Of a stretch of DNA of 64,000 nucleotides, positions 53,166 to 61,281 are shown piece after piece. Position numbers and translations under genes: made by a program. Each line of letters begins with the position of its first letter. Within the stretch, counting starts at the first letter, position 1. The DNA is from Desulfurococcus sp. (GTDB lineage Archaea; Thermoproteota; Thermoprotei_A; Sulfolobales; Desulfurococcaceae): NCBI GenBank assembly GCA_026626905.1, contig JAPNUX010000003.1, forward strand, positions 62,001 through 126,000. The letters run 5' to 3'. The notes beneath the pieces were generated by a model that was given only the letters and a program-made list of their open reading frames with translations, ran no database searches and was not told where the DNA came from.

Positions 53166-54469
53166 GCACGCCCACCTCTAGCAAGCCGATTGTAGACTAT
53201 GTACGCAATGAATACTACTATAAGGGTGGGCATAGAGCTACCTATCCTCGAGCCTAGATCGCTGAAGAATGGTACGTGGACTCCTAAGAGGATTGGAGCT
53301 GATAGCAGCATGTAGAGAGTAAACCCTGTACTCCACACTACGAGAGCCCCCCATTTTACATTAACCCCTGGATTCATTACTTTCAAGGGATCCCTGTACT
53401 CGCTTCTCTCCAACACGTAGTCTGCTATCATTACTCCTGTTAAGCTTACAAACGACCCGCCTATCAGTAGGAGGAACCACTCGTACTCCTCCATCGGGAA
53501 TACTAGGGCTAGAAGTGTTCCTAGAGCACCAGCGATAACTATGTGTTTTCTCACATCAGCCCTAGGAGCCATGTTCTTATACGTTATTGCTGCACTATAC
53601 ACGTCGAGGAATGTTGTTGTGACAGTAGAGAATATTATTATAAGCATTGCGGGAATGCCGAGACCGTAGAATGCTATAACACTGATTGGATCCATCTCTC
53701 CCAGAACAATATTACTGTAGGCTCCGAGAAAGTAGAATAAGCTGCTTGCAGCAAAATACCCTGTGTAGCTACCCCAGAATGCTCCTCTAGTGTTCTTCGA
53801 GAACCTAGTGTAGTCGGCTATAAGTGGAGCCCAGGAGACAGGCATAGCTACAACCAGGTCTAACGCTAGCCAGAAGCTATGCGAGAAGCTTAATGGACCC
53901 TTAAACCACTCCCAGAACCCGTACCTCTCGAAGACCACGTAGGTGAGCCATCCTGTTAAAACTACTAGGAGGACTGCACTAAGCCTCTCCATAATACTCC
54001 ACTTCTCCGGGCCCACTACACTCCAAAACGTGACTACTACTCCGAGGAGGAGCACCCACACCCAGTACGCTTCAACCCCGAAGACACTCAAGCTAACAGT
54101 ATTCATTGCACGACCACCCACTATAAGCATTACTGCAGTCCACCCAATGAGCTGAAGATAGTTGAGAGCTGAGACAAGATGAGAGCCTCTTAAGCCTAGA
54201 GGCCTTCTAGCAATCACCATTGTTGGAAGCCCTGTTTCAACCCCTACAACCCCGATGAGCGAGAGAAGCAGGTTGCCTAGTACATGTCCTGCAATTATAG
54301 CGAGAAGAGCCTCCTTCAATGTAAGCGATACTGGGGGTGCAGCAAGTATTGCTCCAGCCCAGAACTCCGCTATACTTATCCCAACCCCAAACCATATCGA
54401 GAAGTTATCTATGAAATCATATCTTCTACTCTCCGAGGGTACCGGCTCTATACTATAGCCGTACGACAA
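53162..54469 (-). CDS. cytX: NCS1-family permease, probable hydroxymethylpyrimidine transporter (CytX-like)
   Basis: 435 residues with twelve transmembrane helices of the purine-cytosine permease family. NFSIWFGVGISIAEFWAGA matches the family N-terminal helix, and ADYTRFSKNTRGAFWGSYTGYF the conserved central segment. First gene of the operon with the AIR-like and ThiD-ThiN genes, so HMP is the likeliest cargo. TTG start with GGTGG 6 nt upstream; the minus-strand TATA TTTATAAG at 54508-54515 leaves too short a leader for a TPP riboswitch. Confidence 0.85.
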   Translation of the reverse strand: MSYGYSIEPVPSESRRYDFIDNFSIWFGVGISIAEFWAGAILAAPPVSLTLKEALLAIIAGHVLGNLLLSLIGVVGVETGLPTMVIARRPLGLRGSHLVSALNYLQLIGWTAVMLIVGGRAMNTVSLSVFGVEAYWVWVLLLGVVVTFWSVVGPEKWSIMERLSAVLLVVLTGWLTYVVFERYGFWEWFKGPLSFSHSFWLALDLVVAMPVSWAPLIADYTRFSKNTRGAFWGSYTGYFAASSLFYFLGAYSNIVLGEMDPISVIAFYGLGIPAMLIIIFSTVTTTFLDVYSAAITYKNMAPRADVRKHIVIAGALGTLLALVFPMEEYEWFLLLIGGSFVSLTGVMIADYVLERSEYRDPLKVMNPGVNVKWGALVVWSTGFTLYMLLSAPILLGVHVPFFSDLGSRIGSSMPTLIVVFIAYIVYNRLARGGRA

Positions 54470-54507
54470 CGGAGCCCACCAGTATCATAGATTCAGTATT
54501 CATCACT

Positions 54508-54515
54508 TATAAATC
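54508..54515 (-). promoter_or_regulatory. Promoter of the thiamine-precursor operon
   Basis: TTTATAAG on the minus strand lies about 40 bp before the TTG start of the permease gene, with GGTGG between. Confidence 0.5.
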
Positions 54516-54692
54516 TATCTATAACCAACTTATCAGCTAAACCACCATGAAGAAGCACACCCTGTACACTTAGCGGGAGCCGTAGTACTACAGGCTAACA
54601 CGCGTAGCCTAAAACTAGGCTAAAATGCTTCCATAGAAGCAGGTAGAAAAAGATTTAATTTAGAAGCTAGTGGTTTATCAGCCTGTAGAGTG

Positions 54693-54953
54693 TTATCCTC
54701 CTGCTGCAGGAGGCATTATTACTACTACGTCTTCATCTCTAAGTTTCGTTTTAACTCCATTAAGGAATTCTATTGACCGGCCGTTTACTAGTATAACGAT
54801 ATCTTCCTGATTAAGGTCTACTTTAACACCTAGCTCCTCTGCTACTCTCTCTAGGAGGTCTTGTAGAGTTGAATCCTCGTTTAGATGTATCCATGCTTCT
54901 GGTTTAACAGCCTTCTCAGCTATTCTAGCTAGTAGTTTAACAAATACTTTCAC
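54693..54953 (-). CDS. MoaD/ThiS-like sulfur-carrier protein
   Basis: 86 residues of the ubiquitin fold, ending in the required di-glycine (PPAAGG). It carries VKLLARIAEKAVKP and DLLERVAEELG typical of MoaD-type carriers for molybdopterin/tungstopterin. It follows the aldehyde oxidoreductase gene with a 32-bp gap, as in many archaeal AOR operons, and supplies sulfur for its cofactor. Confidence 0.88.
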   Translation of the reverse strand: MKVFVKLLARIAEKAVKPEAWIHLNEDSTLQDLLERVAEELGVKVDLNQEDIVILVNGRSIEFLNGVKTKLRDEDVVVIMPPAAGG

Positions 54954-54985
54954 TATCCCACCTAGAGGAGAAAAAGAGAGTAGTA

Positions 54986-56820
54986 TTAGAGTCTTCCAGC
55001 TACCTCTAGGAGTCCTAGTTCCTCGAGCTTCTCTCTTCTCGGGATCCCTCTTTCATCCCATCCTCTAACCTTATAGTAATCCTTGAGAAGAGTGTCCTCC
55101 TCAAATACCTGGCCTTTAGATGGTGCTCTTGGCACAGGCTCTTTAACTATTCTCTCAGGCATTTTATCGTATCTTCCATCAATACCTTCTCTAATATTTA
55201 TAGCTCTCTCCAGGTTGAATATTCTCTCACCTACAAGCCAGAGGTATCTTGGATCCTTAAACTCCTCTACGCCTGTTACAGCATAGAGCATTCTAGCATA
55301 CATATCCATATTCACCATCTCCGTGCCCCACGGGAACAAGCAGAATACTGCTGTCTCAGCAGCCGCTGACTCATCCTGCACGTATTTTGCTAGCTCGCCT
55401 TTACCCTCAGTAGTAAACGGGTCTACTTTTCTCGGAATCCCCATTATCTCGAACTTATTCCAGCCGATCATATGGCTTGCCCCTATCGGTGATGTAGCAA
55501 AGTTTAAGCCGTGGGCTTTAGCTGACCTGGGGTCGTAGGCTGGGAGCTCTAAGCCTTTAACATGCATAGCGTACCTTTCAGCTCCTCTCCCTATAGCTTC
55601 AGCTGCTCTCTTCACACCCTCTGCTAGCAGGTCTCCTATACCTATCCGTAATGCTATTCTCCTAACTAGCTCTGGGATGATATCCGGGTCTCCCCATCTT
55701 AATTCGAGGCCATCTGTCTCGCTCTTCCCTATAACCCCCTTCTCGTAGAGCTCTACTGCGAAAGCTATTACTACGCCTGTCGAGATTGTATCGAGACCAT
55801 AGCGATCGCAGAGCATGTTAGCGTAGACTATAGACTCCACATTTATGTTGCCGAGGTTACCTCCAAGCGACCAAAGAGTCTCGTACTCAGGGTGATCCCA
55901 GACTGTGCCAGCGTAAGGCCCCTTAGCTGCCTTCCATATCTTACCGCACGCTATCATGCAGTTATAGCATGCTACATGCTTGACAACATACCTACCTAGA
56001 TTCTCCCCCTGGAATACTTCAACACCCTCTAGCTCCTTCTGCTTGAAGTTGTAGGTTGGGAAGTGCCCTATAGTGTAGAAGGGGTAGGTGGCGAAAGGTG
56101 TTCCAAGCTTATGGAAGCCTTCAAACCCAGGATTCCTCCTGTAGGATTCAATCTGCTCTCTTACAGCTTTATCAAGTGCTTCTTCATCATACACCTCTGG
56201 CTTCCTATCCCCTACTACAACAATTGCTTTAAGATTCTTCGAGCCCATACAGCCCCGCCGCCACCTCTAGCTGCAGTCCTCATGTCATCTGTGACTATAG
56301 CTGAGATCCTCACGAGTCTCTCTCCAGCTGGACCTATTAACACCATTCTAGCATTCCTGTCAGTCTCATCCAGCAGGAAGTCGCGTGCAGCATCAGTAGT
56401 CATACCCCAGATTCTCTCAGCACTCCTAAACTCTACTCTGCCATCAGCTATGTAGATGTAGGTGGGCTTCTCAGCCTCCCCTCTACTATTAACGCATCGA
56501 AGCCAGCGAATTTCAGCCAGGCTCCAAAGAAGCCTCCTCCAACACTCCTAAAGTATGTTCCCGTGAGCGGGGACTTGAATTGAGCAATCCATCTCGACGC
56601 AGACTGAACTTTAGTCCCTGTAAGCGGCCCCACCGTGAATACAAGCTTGTTCTCAGGGCTCAGCGGGTCGATGCCAGGTTTAAGCTCATCCCACAGGATT
56701 TTTGCTCCAAACCCCCCTCCCACCTACAAACCTCTTGACAAGGTCTTCTCTAAGCTCCTCCACGACAGCCTTCTGCCTCGATAAGTCTACTCTAAGAATT
56801 CTACCTGAGTAGCCGTACAC
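54986..56820 (-). pseudogene. aor: Tungsten aldehyde:ferredoxin oxidoreductase, three frameshifts
   Basis: A complete AOR reading exists in pieces. GTG 56820 starts VYGYSGRILRVDLSRQ; a six-G run (56712-56717) shifts the frame within GGRGFGAK; the second shift is at about 56475-56483 (after ALIVEG); the third is at about 56248 before GSKNLKAIVV. The remaining 420 residues are intact, with the Fe-S/pterin motif CYNCMIACGKIW and a C-terminal LLKDYYKVRGWDERGIP. Three one-base indels in 600 bp mean a recently dead gene or sequence errors. Confidence 0.85.
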
Positions 56821-56933
56821 GGCAATCCCACTCCAGTAGTCATTCTAGAACATATAGTCTTGTAAAGTTTACATAGAAACTAAATTACATGTAGACTTTA
56901 TTAGGATATAAACATTACACTACCAGTAGGTGT

Positions 56934-58163
56934 GTGGCGTTGTCGTATAAATGGGAGGCTGAAATAAACCTTGAGAATGTCTTCACGCTGCAGCCAGCCC
57001 GCCCAGTCACCTACTTTGGTGTTGGAGCCTTAGAGAAGATAAAGGATATTGCTGGATGGCTGAAGGGGAGAGGCATAGACTCCATTCTAATCGTCACCGG
57101 TAAAACCAGCTATAAGGCTACAGGAGCGTGGGATAAGGTAAGACCCGCCTTAGAGGAGAAGGGTATACAGTACACTATCTTCGATGAAGTTCGACCAAAC
57201 CCAACCTATGAGAGCTGTGATAAAGCCGCTGAGCTAGCTAGAGAAGTAAAAGCTGGTGCAGTCCTCAGTATTGGCGGCGGCAGCTCCCATGATACAGCTA
57301 AAACTGTTGCAGCCCTCCTACACTACCCGGGTAAGACAGCTAAAGAACTCTACGAGAAGATAATTGTAATCGAGAAAGCAGCTCCAATTATATGCATTAA
57401 TACAACACATGGAACAGGCTCAGAAGTCGATAAATTCGCTGTCGCCCAGTCTGATGGAGGCTATAAGCCAGCAATACTTGGAGCTGCATTATACCCTGTA
57501 TTCTCAATAGAGGATCCTATTTTAACGAAAGCCCTCCCCGAGAAGCAGACTATTGCTACCTCGCTGGATGCTTTAAACCACGCATTCGAGGCTGCAACAA
57601 CCACTGTGAGAAACCCGTACTCCAAAGAGCTAGCTATGACGGCTGCCCGATTAATCTACAAGTGGCTTCCAATAGCTAGAAGAGAGCCTGGGAACATAAT
57701 TGCACGCTACTGGCTCATGTATGCTTCAGCAATAGCAGGTATAGCATTCGATATAGCACTCCTACACTTAACTCACGCTCTAGAGCACCCGTTAAGCGCG
57801 CTCAACCCTAAGATCTCGCATGGAATAGGGCTGGCAGCCTTAATGCCATCTGTAGTGAAGATCACTTACCGGGTACTACCTGCAACAAGCGCTGACTTCC
57901 TGAGACCCATCATCCCCGACCTTAAAGGAGAGCCTGGTGAAGCAGAGCATGCAGCAGTAGAACTAGAGAAATGGCTTGCAAGTGTAGGCAGCCCCGAGAA
58001 GCTCAGAGATCTAGGGTTCACCGAGCAGGATGTCGAGAAGCTCACAGAGAACGCGATGACATCACCGGGAAGCCCAGGTTTATTCAATGTAGCACCAGTA
58101 AGTGTTACAAGAGAGCTTGTTAGAAGCATATATAGAGAGTCGCTGGAACCCCTCTCTAAATAA
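56934..58163 (+). CDS. adh: Iron-containing alcohol dehydrogenase
   Basis: 409-residue group III alcohol dehydrogenase. The NAD(P)-binding GGGSSHDTAK and the metal-site His/Asp residues in THGTGSEVDKFAV, SLDALNHAFEA and ALEHPLSALNPKISHGIG are all present. It would interconvert aldehydes and alcohols, a natural partner of the aldehyde oxidoreductase encoded divergently 114 bp away. GTG start. Confidence 0.93.
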   Translation: MALSYKWEAEINLENVFTLQPARPVTYFGVGALEKIKDIAGWLKGRGIDSILIVTGKTSYKATGAWDKVRPALEEKGIQYTIFDEVRPNPTYESCDKAAELAREVKAGAVLSIGGGSSHDTAKTVAALLHYPGKTAKELYEKIIVIEKAAPIICINTTHGTGSEVDKFAVAQSDGGYKPAILGAALYPVFSIEDPILTKALPEKQTIATSLDALNHAFEAATTTVRNPYSKELAMTAARLIYKWLPIARREPGNIIARYWLMYASAIAGIAFDIALLHLTHALEHPLSALNPKISHGIGLAALMPSVVKITYRVLPATSADFLRPIIPDLKGEPGEAEHAAVELEKWLASVGSPEKLRDLGFTEQDVEKLTENAMTSPGSPGLFNVAPVSVTRELVRSIYRESLEPLSK

Positions 58164-58278
58164 CAGTTCTTTTAAACCCTTCTCCTCCCACCCTCTTGTT
58201 CCCACGCTAATCTTCTACTGCCCACTCCACGTGCTTTAAGCACGACTAATTACTGTGGGCTTCACATAATCTACTCTG

Positions 58279-59628
58279 GTGGCTAGCGTGGTTAACCGCG
58301 GCGAGCTTCTCTCTCATGGTGATGTTAGAGCTAAGGAGATTGCTCTAGCATTAATGGAGGAGGCTTTGAAGAGTGCTGACCCCTACCAGGCTGTTGTGAG
58401 AGCTCTAAGGGTTGAAGGAGACAGGGTTACCGTGGGCGGTGATGAATTCGAGTTGAAGGGTAGAGTGTATGTTGTAGCCTTCGGTAAGGCTGCATGCCCC
58501 ATGGCTAAGGCTGTCGAGGACTTACTTGGTGATAGGATTGCAGGTGGAGTAGCTATCACAAAATACGGGTATAGCTTTCCATTAAAGAAGATCAAGGTTA
58601 TTGAAGCCGGGCACCCAGTCCCTGATGAGAACTCTGTGAGAGGCGCTCTACTAGGAGTCGAGGTTGCCGGGATGGTGGGTGGAGACGACCTCCTGCTAGT
58701 ACTGGTATCAGGTGGAGGCTCATCACTATTCGCTTTAACCGAGGAGGGGTTAACCCTCGAGGATAAAGTGAGAGTCAACGAGCTCCTCATTAAGAGTGGT
58801 GCTAGAATACAGGAGGTTAACACTGTGAGAAAACACTTATCGAGAGTAAAAGGTGGGAAGCTAGCCAGGCTAGTGAAAGGGACTGTTATAAGCTTGATTA
58901 TATCGGATGTAGTAGGAGATAGACTAGACGTAGTAGCATCAGGCCCTACAGTCAGAGACCCATCAACATTCCAGGATGCCCGTCGAATACTAGAGTACTA
59001 CAACCTCTGGAGTAAGCTGCCTGAGAGAGTTAGAAGACACATAGAGCTAGGAGTTAGAGGCGAGAGAGAAGAGACATTGAAGGAGGATCTACCAAACGTG
59101 CACAACTATCTAGTAGCAAGCAGTAGGATTGCATGTGAATCCGCTGCGAGGAAGGCTGTAGAGCTAGGGTTAAATGCCTACATTCTCACAACAACGCTGG
59201 AAGGTGAGGCTAGGGAAGTAGGCGTAGTCTTAGGCTCAGTAATCGAGGAGGTATACCATAAGGATAGACCATTCAAGAAGCCCTGTGCTATAATAGCTGG
59301 AGGCGAGACAACTATAACTATCACAGGTGAAGCCGGGCCCGGGGGACCAAACCAGGAGGTAGCATTAAGCGCAGCGAGAAAGATAGCCGGGCTCAGAAAC
59401 ACTGCAGTCCTAGCAGTAGACACTGATGGAACAGACGGGCCGACAGACGCTGCTGGAGGACTCGTAGACTCATACACACTAGAAGTCTTAAACGAGAGGA
59501 AAATAGACGTGGAAGAATACCTTAGAAGACACGATACGTATACAGCGCTAAAAGAGGCCGGGGCACTCCTAGTCACAGGGCCTACGAGAACAAAAGTGAA
59601 TTCACTGGTAATAGCTATAGTACTTTAA
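58279..59628 (+). CDS. gck: Glycerate 2-kinase (MOFRL family)
   Basis: 449 residues. The N-terminal DUF4147 domain has VVAFGKAACPMAKAVED, GHPVPDENSVRGA and VSGGGSSLFA, and the C-terminal MOFRL domain has CAIIAGGETTITITG and DTDGTDGPTDAAGG. It phosphorylates glycerate to 2-phosphoglycerate and so joins the non-phosphorylative sugar pathway to enolase. Confidence 0.93.
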   Translation: MASVVNRGELLSHGDVRAKEIALALMEEALKSADPYQAVVRALRVEGDRVTVGGDEFELKGRVYVVAFGKAACPMAKAVEDLLGDRIAGGVAITKYGYSFPLKKIKVIEAGHPVPDENSVRGALLGVEVAGMVGGDDLLLVLVSGGGSSLFALTEEGLTLEDKVRVNELLIKSGARIQEVNTVRKHLSRVKGGKLARLVKGTVISLIISDVVGDRLDVVASGPTVRDPSTFQDARRILEYYNLWSKLPERVRRHIELGVRGEREETLKEDLPNVHNYLVASSRIACESAARKAVELGLNAYILTTTLEGEAREVGVVLGSVIEEVYHKDRPFKKPCAIIAGGETTITITGEAGPGGPNQEVALSAARKIAGLRNTAVLAVDTDGTDGPTDAAGGLVDSYTLEVLNERKIDVEEYLRRHDTYTALKEAGALLVTGPTRTKVNSLVIAIVL

Positions 59629-59904
59629 GCGAAGCCAACACTAACCTCACTCAAACTACACTACTCTAGATGCTAGTGGAAGATATGAATGAAGGCTACA
59701 GCTCGAAGACTATTAACACTGAGAGCACTACTGCTATAATCCACAATGATCCTGCAGCCTCCTACACGTGGAAGCAAGGGGATTCTTATGTTTGAAGTAT
59801 TTCAGCCTGCATAGGTTTTAATAGGCCTTAGCGTACAGTCATCCTTACCCCTGTAGCTCTAAGCTATAAGCTTGCAGGAGAATATATGGTTTAGGGTATT
59901 ATTC

Positions 59905-60321
59905 ATGGTTAGATGGGAAGTCTTATTATGGTTGAAGGCTGCTGACGAGGATCTCGCTGATGCCCGCGATGCACTTGAGAGGAAGCGGTGGTTTAGAGCA
60001 GCCTTCTACGCTCAGCAGGCTGTTGAAAAGACCTTTAAAGCTCTCTTCTTCGTTTACTGTAGGGAGGAGCCGCCGAGAATACATGCTGTAACAGAGCTCT
60101 ACAGGACTCTAAGAGAGCACGGGTTCACTCTACCAGGAGACCTCGAAGAGCAGTTATACATCTTCAACAAGTACTATACGGTTACAAGATACCCTGATGC
60201 GGCAGGTGGACTACCAAGTGAGTCTGTAGATAGAGTTGAAGCTCAGAGAGCTGTAGACTTAGCAGTGAGGATTAGAGACTATGTTAGAGGAGTCCTTGGA
60301 GAAAGTGCTAGTAGAAGTTAA
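59905..60321 (+). CDS. HEPN-domain protein (toxin-type)
   Basis: 138 residues starting at ATG 59905 (upstream TTG 59872 is less likely). WLKAADEDLADARDALERKRW then AFYAQQAVEKTFKALFF is the classic HEPN helical pair. RTLREH near residue 82 gives an R-x4-H motif like the catalytic site of HEPN RNases. It overlaps the MNT gene by 41 bp, the usual HEPN/MNT toxin-antitoxin pair. CRISPR array 3 lies 54 bp beyond the pair. Confidence 0.82.
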   Translation: MVRWEVLLWLKAADEDLADARDALERKRWFRAAFYAQQAVEKTFKALFFVYCREEPPRIHAVTELYRTLREHGFTLPGDLEEQLYIFNKYYTVTRYPDAAGGLPSESVDRVEAQRAVDLAVRIRDYVRGVLGESASRS

Positions 60322-60616
60322 AAGGCTTCTAGAAGAACTAGAGAAGCATGTTAGAGTAGAGGAAGCCTACCTCTTCGGGAGCTACGTGAAGGGCACGTGG
60401 GTTAAAACTAGTGATGTAGACTTAATAGTGATTTCAAGAGACTTCGAGAGCTTAAAGTTCACGGATAGATTAGACTTAGTGTACAGAGTTGAATGGAGGC
60501 TCGGCTTAAAACACTTCATCGAAGTAATACCTTTAACCCCTAGAGAGCTCGAGGAGAGAGTAGAGAGTAGTATCGTGTTAAGAGACGCTTCACGCTACTG
60601 GCTGAAAGTAAAGTAG
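60281..60616 (+). CDS. MNT-type nucleotidyltransferase (antitoxin)
   Basis: 111 residues. LFGSYVKGTWVKTSDVDLIVI carries the GSxxxG and paired-Asp (DVDL) motifs of minimal nucleotidyltransferases, and the rest is a helical/beta cap. In such pairs the MNT protein AMPylates the HEPN partner and neutralises it; that mechanism is established for relatives and inferred here. Confidence 0.83.
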   Translation: MLEESLEKVLVEVKRLLEELEKHVRVEEAYLFGSYVKGTWVKTSDVDLIVISRDFESLKFTDRLDLVYRVEWRLGLKHFIEVIPLTPRELEERVESSIVLRDASRYWLKVK

Positions 60617-60669
60617 TCTTCAACCCCCAGCCTCCCAGCAGCTATGAAAGCTGGTTTAATAAGGAGCTA

Positions 60670-60756
60670 CTCTCAGTTTTTTGCTTGTTTTGAACCCAAT
60701 CCATCAAGCAGCATTGTCTTAGACTTCTAGAGCTCTTAGTTTTGCTTGTTTTGAAC
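60670..60756 (-). CRISPR. Single-spacer CRISPR array 3
   Basis: Minus-strand array. The leader-proximal repeat (60733-60756) is identical to that of arrays 1 and 2; the distal copy (60670-60695) has one substitution and two extra T. The spacer (60696-60732) is 37 nt and unique. It lies just after the HEPN/MNT pair. Confidence 0.72.
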
Positions 60757-60925
60757 TGGTTCCCACCTGGGTTTTTCTATTAGTCTTCTGTATGCTTGAA
60801 TAGTTTTAAACTTTTCTTCCACGGGATTGTTGTTAGCATTCCATGGACTCGAGGAAACCCCCTCGTAGAATGCTAGCCGAAAAACTTATAAACTCATCTT
60901 CAACGAGTGTTAGAGACTCTTCTAG
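60757..60925 (-). promoter_or_regulatory. CRISPR leader 3
   Basis: About 150-170 bp nearly identical to leader 1, including outer flanks reading AACACTCGTTGAAGATG on the minus strand, the paired AGCATTC/GAATGCT motifs and TTTAAAAC before the repeat. Confidence 0.7.
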
Positions 60926-61281
60926 AGTTGTCTGATCCTTTATTGTTGTTTCGGGTTTATCTCTAAGGATTAGTGTAGGGATGTCTGGGATTATGCTGTA
61001 GGGATTGTTACGCCTTCTGGGTTGCTATGGGTGTTTCTAGTATTCATCTAGCTGTGGGTCTACTGGTGGTTAAGACGTGTATGCTGGTCTTTAAACCACT
61101 CTACTACAATAGCCTTATTCAAGCTGTTATTTAAATCATTTTAATGGAGTCCCCGCCTGTAACTCCAGGTTTCATGGTGCTTTCAGCCTGCCGGCTTCCC
61201 GGGCTTACTCAGAGTGGGTCTAGATGGCCGGGTATTTATGGGAGGTTGATGCTAGTAGTTACTCTAGAGGTGCTGGTGTTC

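Noticed and set aside
54470-54692. TPP riboswitch before the thiamine-precursor operon
   Set aside because: The TATA box leaves only a short leader, and no CTGAGA-type THI box was found.
21000-61000. cas genes accompanying the mini-CRISPR arrays
   Set aside because: None of the neighbouring proteins carries Cas1, Cas2, Cas6, Csa or Cas3-type motifs.
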